Source of the DNA: Puccinia triticina
Lineage: Eukaryota; Basidiomycota; Pucciniomycetes; Pucciniales; Pucciniaceae
DNA: 64,000 nt
Direction of reading: 5' to 3'
NCBI RefSeq assembly: GCF_026914185.1
Contig: NC_070566.1
Span: 5,704,001-5,768,000, forward strand
Shown here: one piece after another, positions 33,389-43,892 of the stretch
Position numbering within the stretch: position 1 is the stretch's first letter
Layout of the letters: each line of letters begins with the position of its first letter
Made by a program: the position numbers and the translations under genes
Notes under the pieces: generated by a model
What the model was told of the DNA's origin: nothing
Seen by the model: the letters and a program-made list of their open reading frames with translations, nothing else
Databases searched by the model: none

Positions 33389-33877
33389 AACGTTGTAACA
33401 GCTGCGCTGCTTTTAGCGCAGCGAAGCGGTTAGCGCAGCGGTTTTTTGTGCCGCTGCGCTAAACGCTGCGCGCAGCGGCCAGACCGCTGCGCTAACCGCT
33501 TTTTGTTTTCCTGGAAAAAAAAAGATAATTTTAGCGCGCTGAAAAAAGCGGTCACATAGCGCTGAACCGCTGCGCTTCAGCAGTAGCGCAGCGGTTTGAA
33601 AAAGAAGAAAGAAAATGGTCTAAATCATGTTAAAAGAGGTTTAACATGCAGTTAAATTCCGCTATCCGCTAAATTAGCGGATAGCGCAGCGGATTTCCAC
33701 TTCCGCTGTGCTATCGCTAATTGCCCTGGGTGGGTAGCGGTCAACCGCTGCGCGTAGCGAGTAGCGCAGCGGTTTTTTCAACAGCTTCCGCTACTTGCCT
33801 CTGGGACGTAGCCATGTGACCGCTGCGCTGCGCTAAATGACCGCTTTTTTTAGCGCAGCGCAGCATTTACAACGTTT
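33389..33877. mobile_element. hAT-type MITE built of AGCGCAGCGG repeats
   Basis: The 489-bp element has ends AACGTTGTAA and TTACAACGTT and is flanked by the 8-bp direct repeat CCAGTGTC (33381-33388 and 33878-33885), as hAT insertion produces. The inside holds more than a dozen copies of (T)AGCGCAGCGGTT and its complement AACCGCTGCGCT in both orientations. It has no coding capacity. Confidence 0.7.
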
Positions 33878-33967
33878 CCAGTGTCCATCCAGCCTTCAGA
33901 ATCACCTTCTTCAAGCGCTTCTAACTGCCCAGTTTCTATCCTGTAGAACCTCAAGACCCTAAGGGCT

Positions 33968-34450
33968 TTGAGGACCTTCGGAGAAGCGGGATGGAAGGAA
34001 AATCGTTACGCTCCAGGTCAAGAATACGCCCATGCCGATCCAGAGATAGGAGTTTTTGCAAGTTTGGCGCGAAATCAAGGACGCCCGGTTGTTTTCAAGG
34101 GTTTTGAGAGCCACCACACTCCCGTTTACGGTGCTCATCAACACTATCAGCATAACTCTGGTTACCCTTCCAACCCGTCTCAATACCAGGGTTTCAAAAG
34201 ACCGGGTCCTCAAGGAAGGCAAAGAGGATTCATGTTGGATTACGTTAAATTTGGGCCAAACTATTCAGCAACTGGCCCGCCTATGCCGTACAACGGAGAT
34301 CAAAGGAAGAAAACAAGAGGCTATCAAGGTTTGAACTTTATAGACGGTTACGTCGACAAAAGACATGCAAGATTTGCAGGTTACGGTCATCAAGGAGCTC
34401 AACCGCCCAATCACATTCCACAAGGTGCCACCCCTGGATTGAAAAAGTAG
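33968..34450 (+). CDS. Gag-like Gly/Tyr/Pro-rich frame of a retroelement
   Basis: A 160-codon frame (MRTFGEAGWKENRYAPGQEY...) rich in Gly, Gln, Tyr and Pro ends at TAG 34448-34450. The frame is open some codons further upstream. It precedes an RT fragment by 240 bases on the same strand, which suggests the nucleic-acid-binding first protein of the same element. No zinc knuckle is present. Confidence 0.4.
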   Translation: MRTFGEAGWKENRYAPGQEYAHADPEIGVFASLARNQGRPVVFKGFESHHTPVYGAHQHYQHNSGYPSNPSQYQGFKRPGPQGRQRGFMLDYVKFGPNYSATGPPMPYNGDQRKKTRGYQGLNFIDGYVDKRHARFAGYGHQGAQPPNHIPQGATPGLKK

Positions 34451-34686
34451 GTTACAGTTTTTCATGGGTTTAGTTCTTGTTGCGATATTGTCCTTGTGTC
34501 TTTTTGTTTTGTACGTTTTTAAGGATTTATTGTCCTATACAGAGATGGCTAGTTTATTTTTTTAAGATGGTCGCATCTTTTTCTCAACAACAATGTTCTC
34601 GTAAATTGTAATCTGGTACTTACAATTTTTTTTCCTTTTTATCACCTTTTCTCCCCTTTGTTTTTGCTTTTACACATGTTTCACCA

Positions 34687-35220
34687 ATGAAAAGTGAACA
34701 TTGGCCGTTATCAGTCTTGTGCGAAATGAACGTTGAAGCATGGAAATTAGCTTTAAACAAAGCGGGGCTATTGCCTGAACTGGAAGACATAATTACAGGT
34801 TTTGAAAAAGGTTTTGACCAAGGAATATCAGCTCACAGAATAGGGGATCTGGATTGGTACACTGCTGACAATCATAGCTCGGCAATAGAAGCTGGAAATA
34901 AAATCCAAAAGTCTATAGCTGAAGAATTGTCAGCAAAACAAATGTTTGGTCCTTTTTCTCATGTCGAAGTATCCAGAATTTTTCCCTTCTTCCGGACAAG
35001 CCCGTTGGGTTCAGTCGTCAATGCAGACGGGAAAATGAGGCCGATAAACGACTTATCTTTCCCGCAAAACAACACAGAGATCCTGTCTGTAAATTCTTTC
35101 ATCAACAAGAACTTGTTCAGGACAACCTGGGATGATTTCAAAGTTGTGGCCCACTTTTTCAAAACGCACCAAGGGCCTTTCCACCTGGCAATTTTTGATT
35201 GGGAAAAAGCCACTAGTAAG
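34687..35220 (+). pseudogene. N-terminal reverse transcriptase fragment (DIRS/Ngaro-like or related)
   Basis: The frame contains FGPFSHVEVSRIFPFFRTSP, LGSVVNADGKMRPINDLSFP and GPFHLAIFDWEKA, the spacing of the first RT motifs in DIRS-like elements (SPLG... R-x-I-x-x-L-S then D-W-x-K-A). The catalytic Y-x-D-D part and everything after it is missing: homology ends at about 35,212 at a GTAAGT. Other RT classes with SPLG-type motifs cannot be excluded. Confidence 0.5.
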
Positions 35221-35479
35221 TTTAAGCCCCTTCTCTTGAGATTCTCCGCCATTCTTTGCTGGGATTTAAACCATCCCTGTTCATAGGCCCCAGTGTGTTT
35301 CAGGTACCTAAATCCTCTGCTTTTGCACAATGCCTTTGAGGGATTAAACACCCCTGATTTATCAGGCCCCTCTTAAATTTAATTATATTAATTTTATTAA
35401 TATAATTACTCTATTTTTGCCCATATTCTTACGCCATAATTACCAATACATCATTGGAATTATCCCTTGACTTTTGTCC

Positions 35480-38321
35480 CAGAGTTTTATACTCTTTTAT
35501 ACTAGTTTTGCACCGCGTGTAGCTAGAAGGAGTAGTCCTTGGCATCACAGAGGCTGACACCCGCTTTGTCCTTGATAGCCGGGGCGTGCTTGCTAGCCCG
35601 GACGTTTTCGCTATCTGAGGTTTCCTTGCTAGCTGGGGCGTCCTTGATAGCAGGGGCGTCCTCAATGGCCAAGACTGAGTCCTTGATACCCGCAGCCTCC
35701 TTGATACACGCAGAGTCCGTAATGCTAATGATGTTGCTTTCAAGCAAACAATCAGAATCATTGTCATCAGATTGTTCAGATTCAATGTAGTTTCTTTTGA
35801 TTTTCTTTGATTCTCGAGCTGGTTTTCCTCTGCTGTTGGCTGATCACTTCTTAGAGGACTTCTCCTTCTTCAGACTGGCTTCAACAATCTCAAAGCCCAA
35901 TTCATTTTGCTTAGTAGACTTGGTGTGCAACTTTTTCAGGGATGGCCAACCTTTGGTATTTGTCTTGACATCGTATTTGTACCAGCAACAATCTGATGAA
36001 TTTGATTGATGATAGTGGCAAGTTGTTCGGGTTCTTCATGACCAAGAGACAGTGTGATTTTCTTCATTTCGGCGTCCAAATCTAGTTCAGGTTCATCAGT
36101 TTTCTGCATGAAATGTGGGTAACATTAGTCATTCATTAATTGAAAATAATTTAGGCTTTGTATCATGATTCAAAAGAAAATTGACGTACCACAAACTTAG
36201 GATTGTACCTCAGGTGCCATTGGGGATGGAAATCCTCAGGCGTCAAGTGAGACCCATCTTCCAATAGCTCCAAAATCCTGTGAGCACATGGGATTCCAAT
36301 CCCCTTGGTGAGAGTCTGAGAGCAAGGTTTGGTTGGATCAAGTTTTAGGATTTGTTTGAACTGATTGATTGCCTCTTTGATAGAAAAAGAAGATACCTTG
36401 CCAAGCAGAAGGATGAAGGACTTGGGAAAACTGACGAGTGTCTTGACAGTATCACTCCCAATAGATTCATGAACCGCATTCAATTGCGCATCGACCGCAT
36501 GCGCTAACGAGTGGAATACAGAGAGTAAATCGCCAGTAGCATTTTTTACAAACGTCTTGAGGTACGCGGTACGCATGTCCGGATTCAACTTGCAACGTGT
36601 TCAGGTTTCGTAGATGAGGGTATTGACAAGCCCATGCAACAACAAACAGATCCTTATGTGGAATGATCCACTTGTCCAAGTATTCGAGCACAGCAGGGCA
36701 AGAAGAAAGGTATTCTCTCAATGCAGACAATCGCTTTTTGTATATCTCAACCATTTTTGAGTATGTGACTTGCCACCAGAGACCTATGAAAATCTTCCAG
36801 TTGCTTCGGGATTCCTTTCCTTTTTTAGTTTTTGTTCCATTGATTCTTCTGAGCTTTCTTCCTTGTCTGAATCTTCTGGTTTTTCTGTCAAAAAGTATTT
36901 CTTACAGTTTGTTGTTATGTTTTTGTTGATATGCCACGTACACAAGTTTGCTTGAGAATCCGGAAACACTCGTTTCAAAGCAATTCGTAAAGCAGTATTG
37001 CAATTGGTTATGAACACTTGGGGGGTTCTTTCAGGACGCCAAATTTGCTTTCGGAGACAATTGACAGCCCACAAGTAGTTGTTGTCATCCTCAAAAGTCA
37101 AAAAGCAGAACGCAATTGAGAATGAACGGTTTGATGCAGCCTGGCCAATGATGTGGAGAAGCGGTAACTTACAGCGGTTAGTCTTGTATGTGGCATCAAG
37201 GAGAGCCACATGATGGTTGATCCGAGCGAGATGAATAGATCCTGGATGAGCAAAGAACAGATTTAGAAGCTTTCCGCTGTCATTGACTTTTACATCCCAG
37301 GTCCAATTGGATTCCTGGAGAATTGACATCAGCGCTTCTGCTGGCTTCTGACCATCCAAATCTTTGCGACAAATCTTTTGAAGGGCATTGGTGACGGTCT
37401 TGTTGGTTGCATAGGTCTTGTTGTTGGATGTTTGTAGCTGGAGCAAAATCTGAGCGGCTTTGAGATTTGATTTTAAAAGCTTTTGAATCTTCTCAATCTG
37501 CTCTGGAATCAGTTGTTGGTGAGCCGCATGAGATCTGGGTCCAGGGGATGCTTCGTGATTATGCTTTCCGTTTTGGATCTGAAACGTCCAAGTTTTGTCG
37601 ACAACCTTCTTGCTGGTGGGTACAGAGCCATAAATTACAAAGGGGCAGCCAATATTTGTTGTAGACGTTGTTCGTCCGTCTTTCTTCACTCCTGAGCCGT
37701 GATAATGCCCAGATTGATCACATTGAGTATAAACATTTTTACCCGGCACCAAGTTGGACTTGAAGACCGCGTATCCATGATTCTTGGCCCACATTTGACA
37801 GAACTGAACCAGAGTATCCATTGATCTAAAGGCTGCACAACAAGGAGGGTCCAATGATTCTGAGAAAACATGTCAGTAAAAATGTGAGAGTAAAACAATG
37901 CTGATGGCCACTTACCACCAACGCTAAAGTCATAGCTTTTTAGATCTGAAATCACAACAAGGTCTTGATCTTTCTTGCTGGAGGGGATTTGAGCAACTTG
38001 TGTGTCGATGATGGGGGTTTATTGCTTGTTTGGAGGTGCTGTAGATTCCTTCTTTTTGTTTTTGAACCCACTATTGTCCAAAGCGCTTTCGTCATCTGAT
38101 TCCTGCTGATTGGATTCTTGAGACCCCGAGTTGCAATATAAATTGGATGCGCTCGTGATTTGAGAGGGTTGATTTGACACTTTGGCTGAAGGTTATTGAT
38201 CCAAAGAAGCCAGAGCTGGAGCTGATTTGGCTGTTTGGAAGAGGGCAAGCATTGATTGCATCTGCTGCCACATCTCTGGGGTGACCACAATACCGTTGGT
38301 TGGGGTGGTTGAGTTGTTCAT
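35480..38321 (-). pseudogene. MULE transposase with SWIM-type zinc finger (broken)
   Basis: ATG 38321 opens an exon with two in-frame TAA codons (near 38190 and 38020). The main exon (about 37870-36784) has an N-terminal zinc-binding/FAR1-like part (QCDQSGHYHGSG, GCPFVIYGS, KHNHEASPG) and the transposase core (HHVALLDATYKTNRCKLPLL, GQAASNRSFSIAFCFL, NLCTWHINKN). The second catalytic Asp position reads VFITNCN. Frameshifts near 36,790 and 36,570 precede the SWIM-like finger (CSQTLTKGIGIPCAH). A repetitive tail (AIKDAPASKE) ends near 35,528. Part of this protein continues at 31452-32150. Confidence 0.75.
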
Positions 38322-38479
38322 CTTTGTTTCAGGAGAGGATATGTTGCCGGGGAGGATAGTCTGGCCGTGTAGCTAGCAGAGTGGGCTGTCTTGCCAAAAT
38401 AAGAGAGTTGTTGGGGCAGCAGGGGGGAAGATGGACTTGGAGGAAAATGAGTTTGACTTGGTTGAACTTGGAGTGCATA

Positions 38480-38771
38480 TTCATGATAAGGTGGATGTGT
38501 ACTCCAATGAATATTGGAGTGCACGGTGTTGCACTCCACTTCCCGGAGCAAAAAATATTGAAAAAGAAGTGCACAACATCACACTCCAAATTATTGGTAG
38601 TTCACGGGTTTTGCACTCCAATAATTGAACAATTTTTGGAGTAGCCAAATGTTCACTCCAGGTATTCATGGAGTGGACTGAATTCCACTCCAATAATTTT
38701 GCAGTACACAGATGTGCACTCCATTTTTGGAGTACATGTAGTAAAAGATGGTAGTGCATTTAGCCTGCCCC
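38480..38771 (-). repeat. Right terminal inverted repeat of the MULE
   Basis: Read on the minus strand it begins GGGGCAGGCTAAATGCACTA and continues TACCATCTTTTACTACATGT like the left end, then shows about nine GGAGT/ACTCC boxes. It ends about 160 bases upstream of the transposase ATG, so it probably also holds the promoter. Confidence 0.75.
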
Positions 38772-38831
38772 TAAAATAAAGAGTGAGTGAAATTGAGATT
38801 CCAAGATTGAATTTGAATGAGTGACTTGAGT

Positions 38832-39167
38832 TTAGATTGAGAGAGATGACAAGTTGGGAGCTGGGATGGAGAGGTACAAAGTGAGAATACAACACCATTT
38901 ATCTGCGGCTCCAACATGCTTGATCTTGTTTGCTTCTTTTTGTTTGATGAGTTTTTTAGGATGAGTTGCAAATTTAACATTAGCTTCAGCTGTGTCAAGT
39001 ACAATTTGGAAATCACCCCCGGCATTCACCCCTTTTTGCAACCATATGTGGCTTCTGAAGGATAGCTCAATAGTTGCCAGACATAGGCTACTCCTACTGG
39101 TTCCACACACATCAGCTGCTGCTGAGAAAATCCTCTCAACCATAGCCATTCTTCCCGCGCATGCCAA
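38832..39167 (-). pseudogene. C-terminal fragment of a hAT transposase
   Basis: MACAGRMAMVERIFSAAADV and SLCLATIELSFRSHIWLQKG match the hAT dimerisation block (normally P-x-S-x-x-x-E-R-x-F-S followed by L-x-x-x-x-x-x-x-x-L). Everything upstream is cut off at a 24-base G run. The MULE lies immediately downstream, so the rest of the hAT 3' end may be at about 18,270-18,533 on the other side of the nest. Confidence 0.6.
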
Positions 39168-39172
39168 TGGCG

Positions 39173-39196
39173 GGGGGGGGGGGGGGGGGGGGGGGG
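39173..39196 (+). repeat. Homopolymer run of 24 G
   Basis: The run falls exactly where the hAT coding homology stops. It is the longest G run in the window and may be a real microsatellite or mark an assembly or polishing weakness. Confidence 0.9.
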
Positions 39197-39596
39197 TTCA
39201 CAATTGAAATTTACAAAACTTTAGGACCCATTTTAAGGTGTTTATGACAATATTTTTAGAAAGTTGATAAACTGAACTGATTGATCAGTAACACCTGCTG
39301 CTGTGCATTTCCCCAAAATTTTAAAATTTTGACCGGATAAGGAACAGCAATAGCTCCATCCAAGTAAGGACCAGAGGTCTCTCAACAACTAGAAGACAAT
39401 TGGCTAACAAATTAAATTGTACAGACCAAACTTAATTCACTGGAAGAAGAACAAAGTTCTTCCCTCTCTTTCTTTTCTATCTACATCACAAAGCGGCCTA
39501 CTTGCCTGCTCTTAGGTAAAAATCCTCTTTTGATTTTTACTCTAATAAGATGTATTTAGTTCAAAGTTAAGATTCTGACAAGAAGAAATAAAATTC

Positions 39597-39790
39597 TTAG
39601 TCTTCTGAGTTCTTTCAAAAAAGAGCTCATCAAGATTTCTCGTGAAAAGATGGCCGCCATGCAAACTGTTGCTGATCATGTAGTTATGTCAAAAGATCTC
39701 TCAAATTTGGATCCTATTTCTTGTTCTTTCTACAACACTAAAAAAGAAGAGGTTGCCAAACGTCTTGGCTTGATTCCCTCCAACTCTTAA
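39597..39790 (+). CDS. Short unrecognised C-terminal fragment
   Basis: A frame reading FKKELIKISREKMAAMQTVA, then SKDLSNLDPISCSFYNTKKE and AKRLGLIPSNS ends at TAA 39788-39790. The text looks like a real protein end, but no upstream exon could be found. No family recognised. Confidence 0.3.
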
Positions 39791-41090
39791 GCTCAGCAAA
39801 ATCTTGTGTGATCTTTTGTCTATTGTGAAGCTTATTTATCTCACATTTCACTTGCTTTTGCTTATTTATCTCACATTTCACTAACTTTTTTGTGCTCTGA
39901 AAATTGAATAGATTGTGAGTGAGTGAGAGAATAAATGAAAATATAACAAAGATAACAAAAAACAAAACAAAGAGATTCATTGCCACTCAGAGATTGATTG
40001 AGCCACATGTGAGAGATATTGGGCAGTAAGTAAATAAGTAAATATCAATGAAAAAATTACAAAGAGGCTGTCAGCCTTAGAGTCATCACAGCTGACCTAA
40101 AAGCTGCCTGTTCTACCTTTTTTACATATAAATTACTTTATATCTTTTTCATCTTAAGAGATAACCTTGTTTTGACTTCAGATTCTGTTTCCTCATGCAA
40201 TTTTGACCCTAGTTACAACTTATCAATTCATTGTAACTATACTCCTTCCCTGAGTTACTGAGTTGTGGCGCGCTTGCGCAGTTGTGACGTGTCAGCACTA
40301 CCTGGCGCGCCAAACCACATGTACATATGTAAATTACATAAGCAAACTGTGAAAATTTTCGTAGTCAGAATCCCCCTTGCCTGAGGCGGATCCACAGACT
40401 TCAGCACACCAGAACCACCACCCAGATAACCCCAGGATCACCACCAAAGAGCCTACTCTACTCCCAGTATACCTACCGTCACAGGCGCCTAGGATATTGA
40501 CAGTAAGTAACCTCTTTCACTGAACCTTGATTATCTCAGAGGTACAACTCTGTGTCTTGCTTGATCTGCCTTTTCTTCTTGCTTTGCCTCCTCCTTGATC
40601 ACAGGGCTGTCCCTCCAATTCTACAGGCCTTTGCCTCTATCTTGATCACAGGGCTGTCCCTTCAATTCTACAGGCCTTTGCCTCTATCTTGATCACAGGG
40701 CTGTCCCTTATAATCACTTGGCCTTTGCCTCAAAATCTAGGTTGCAGGGCTGTCCCTCAGGTTTCCCATTAAGAACCTTGACTGTCCAGAGAGAAGTCTA
40801 AAAAACTGTGGCTGGATTAAACTTATCTAATCCAGATACCCTCCTGAGAGGAAGCTGTAGCACTTCTAGCACAGATTAGCAGCACTCTTCTGAAGAGTAG
40901 CATTGCCAGTGGACGTGCATTCCCACTAGAATAACCTAGTACTTCTCTTCTATCTTATCCTGCTTGGTTTCTTTCTCTCTCTTTCTCTTTTTCTCTTACA
41001 GTTGTATTTTCTTTATCCCAAGAAATCAAACTGTTGTCCCCCATTTCTTGTGTCCTGCTGTCACTATAGAGACTCAGGCTCACAGAGGCC
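39791..41090. other. Non-coding repeat sequence, possibly LTR-like
   Basis: AT-rich at first, then from about 40,260 a GC-richer part with GGCGCGC words (GTGGCGCGCTTGCGC, CTGGCGCGCCAAACC) and a tandem repeat. A candidate donor CAGTAAGTA lies at about 40,500. No gene is supported. Confidence 0.4.
40593..40775 (+). repeat. Tandem repeat, about 47-bp unit, four copies
   Basis: The unit TTGATCACAGGGCTGTCCCT plus CCAATTCTACAGGCCTTTGCCTC-like tail is repeated three times nearly perfectly; the fourth copy is diverged (GGTTGCAGGGCTGTCCCTC). Confidence 0.85.
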
Positions 41091-41094
41091 GAGT

Positions 41095-42535
41095 TCAATC
41101 TTCATTGTTTTCATCAGAACTGTTGGAGCTTAAATCAACCGGAAGATCTCCAAGCGCCCTTCTTAATCTGACTCGCTTCTCATGTAAAGTCCATTGAAGC
41201 TCAATGAGGTTGTCCTTCAGCTGATTGTGTCTTGATTGGTTTTGTATTGCTTGATATTGCTTGAGGAAGCAACAGAAGTCTGATTTGCTGGTTTTGGTCA
41301 AAGTCACCTTGGTGGCATTTTCTGGCTGTTCATACTCCTGATCATCTTCATCCGGAGTATCTTGTTTGTCTTTGACAATCATATTGTGAAGAATTATGCA
41401 TATCTTCATGATATAGGTGAGATCCTTGTGCTTCCAAAGTTGGCCAGGTTGCTTGACAATTCCCCAGCAAGCCTGCAAAATCCCAAACGCCCGTTCCACA
41501 TCTTTTTGATGTTTAGCAAAGTTTTTTTTTCCTTCTTCCCCCTTGGGAAGCTAATTGTTTGCATCAAAGTCGCCCATTTGGGGTATATTCCGTCCAATAA
41601 ATAGTATCCCATCAAGTAGTTGTTTGATCCAATTTTAAAATTGACCTCCGGTGCCACTCTGTCTTGAAGATTTTGGAATAGAGGTGATTGATTGAGAAAA
41701 TTCACATTGTTTAAGGTTCCAGGCAAGCCAAAAAAAGCATGCCAGATCCACGTATCGTAGGAGGCAACAGCTTCAAGTATGATCGTAAATTCTTTTTCTT
41801 TTCCACTATATTGACCCGCATGCGCTGTTGGACAGTTTTTCCACGTCCAATGCATACAGTCTAGCGAGCCTAACATTCCCGTAAACCCTTGCTTCTTTGC
41901 AACATGGAGTAGGCGCAAAAGGTCCTTGTGGTTTGGACTCCGTAGATACTCTTCCAAAAAGACATTCACCACCGCTCGACAGAATTGCTTGAGACTTTTG
42001 AGGGTTGTTGATTCACCTATTGAATTGTGGTTTGTCAAAAAAATGCATTCCAATTCATACTTGAAAAGAATAACTCACCCATTCTAAAATACTCGTCAAG
42101 AGAGTCAGCACTACAGCCATAAGCAAGCATCCTCAGAGCGCAGGATATCTTTTGATATGGGGACAGCCCAAGCTTCCCAGCGGCGTTCCGCTTCTGGACA
42201 AAATAGTTATTGTGTGCCTTGACCGCGTTGAGAATTTGGACAAACAAACTTTTGTGCATTTGGAATCGTCGACAAAACAGCTTCTCTGGATATGACAAGT
42301 TTTCGGAAAAGTAGTCCTTGCGTAGCTGGAGTTCACCTTGAAGGTGTTCACAATTGATAGTTTTTTGGCCAACGGTATATCCTCCTCCCCTTCGAGATTC
42401 ATCACAGTTGCTTGAAATAATCCGGTCGAACATTTGGTAGGCAATGTGATCATTGTCATTGTCCATGAAGCTGAGTAAATCAACCAAATCCATGCTGGAG
42501 ATATTGAATTCCATTGGAGTCGTGTTGTCCTGCAT
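41095..42535 (-). pseudogene. PIF/Harbinger-type transposase (DDE superfamily 4), broken
   Basis: Exon 1 (42535-42079) encodes the helical N-terminus (QLRKDYFSENLSYPEKLFCR, YGCSADSLDEYFRMG); the intron 42078-42017 joins in frame to ESTTLKSLKQFC. The core shows GMLGSLDCMHWTWKNCP with the first Asp. The second block reads GTLNNVNFLNQSPLF, where N-D-I-N is usual, so the second Asp is replaced. After a one-base shift in an A-run (about 41,521-41,530) the third block follows in another frame: KDVERAFGILQACWGIV with the catalytic Glu. The C-terminus is acidic. TTA-flanked termini of this element were not identified. Confidence 0.8.
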
Positions 42536-42779
42536 GGCAATCTAGCTATCCACCCCAGGCGTGATTGCCAGTCTGCTGTGGAGCTGCTGTTGAACAGCTG
42601 AGACAGGTGTGTGAAAGGTGGTCCCAGCCAGTGTAGTCGTTATTCCTGTGTTTGTAGGAGAAAAATTAAAACTTTTATTGGTACTCTCTAAACGCCTCAA
42701 GATAGGAACAAATGGACGGCAGAAATGGAATCTACGGCCAAAATAACCCCTAGTCACCAACTGGAACCACCTTCATATC

Positions 42780-43548
42780 TCTACTGGATCAGAAGATACA
42801 CGGATCACACCTTTCACATGCTAGTCCGGGACAGTTCACAGAGTATTTCACATATGATTTCACACACAACTCAGCTCTAGGATACTTTGCATAGGATATT
42901 GAATACCTCATATTGAATTCCTTTGTTTCTTTCATTTCCTTCCTTTTATTCCACTCAACCACAAGTTGGCCACTGTTTTGATATTGCATACATATGAAAC
43001 TCATGTAACCCCCTAGAAGTTAGACCCCTTCTCAGTTTACTATATAAGGAGGCCTCTTCCTGCCAGTTGTTTCCTCCCTCATGCCATCTGGCTCCCATCA
43101 TCCATCTACTCACCTGTCACAGTTATTTATTACACATACATATCACAGTTACTTGCAATTCACACTCATAGTTGATTTCACAAACCTTTCACAAGCCTCT
43201 CAAGGTACTGGGTTCAAATCCTGGTGGAAGAATAGCTTTCAAACCTTGACCTTCTCTTTTTCACTTTATATACACTCTGCTCACGGACCTGGGTTCAAGC
43301 CCCATCCAAGTCATCAGTATTTTCTGCCCATTTCAGACATCTCATCTGTTTCTTAGACACTCAGAACTTTCCACCATACAATCCAACTATACTCTTCATC
43401 TCTGAACATATCCTTATCACTGAATAAAACTGCCAAGCTTAGCTTGGTGGTCTTGTTTTCTGATATCCAGAAAGGCAGAGTTTGCACCTCATCCATACCT
43501 TTCGCCATTCAGCAAAAGGGTCTCACGACACCTTTTGAGTCTTACACC
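42780..43548 (+). repeat. LTR remnant related to that of gypsy C
   Basis: The last 120 bases (GCTTAGCTTGGTGG, CATTCAGCAAAAGGGTCTCA, TTTTGAGTCTTACA) match the 3' part of the gypsy C LTR read on its own strand, including the terminal TTACA at 43548. A TATA box TATATAAGGAGGCC lies at about 43,041-43,054, as in C (TATATAAGGAGC). The left border is uncertain. No gag follows, so it is probably a solo LTR. Confidence 0.6.
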
Positions 43549-43701
43549 GGCTATGGGTAGCGGGTCTCATCCCCGCTCTGCTGGAGATGCTCTTACACCC
43601 TTAGAGCATCTCCAACGGTCCGGGGGGCAGTTGGCCTGTGTTCCCCGAGCCCGCAGACACATTTCACAGCAGTCGCAGCTCAGCTCCAATTATACAGCCA
43701 T

Positions 43702-43892
43702 TTATGGTGTTCAAAGTTGATTTGCATAATTTTATGCATGCATAAATCATAAAATCATAAAATCATAAAATATTTTTTGCTGGGGATATGACTGTCTGAT
43801 GATGTAATACAAAATTTCCTCACCAAAATATTTTTATGATTTTATGATTTATGCATGCATAAAATTATGCAAACCAACTTTGAACACCATAA
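43702..43892. mobile_element. Long-hairpin MITE, AT-rich
   Basis: About 70-base arms (TTATGGTGTTCAAAGTTG...ATGCATGCATAAATCATA) are almost perfect inverted copies around a 50-base centre (about 43,775-43,822). Confidence 0.7.

Larger units (their letters stand above)
18542..38771 (-). mobile_element. MULE transposon with 8-bp target duplication, host to nested insertions
   Basis: The outer ends start GGGGCAGGCTAAATGCACTA (18542 on plus; 38771 on minus) and stay nearly identical for about 55 bases. The flanks are the 8-bp direct repeat TAAAATAA at 18534-18541 and 38772-38779. Inside are a MULE transposase (minus, 36163-38321), an OTU-like domain (minus, 31452-32150), gypsy C (18976-30607) and a stretch with an RT fragment and a MITE (about 32,160-35,500). 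Without gypsy C the element would be about 8.6 kb. Its coding part has several stops and frameshifts, so it is no longer autonomous. Confidence 0.8.

Noticed and set aside
33389..33877. Possible replication origin or rDNA spacer because of the dense short repeats
   Set aside because: TIRs and an 8-bp target duplication explain it better as a MITE.
43205..43310. Two B-box-like motifs (GGGTTCAAATCC, GGGTTCAAGCCC) suggesting tRNA genes
   Set aside because: No matching A boxes or cloverleaf; they lie inside an LTR remnant.
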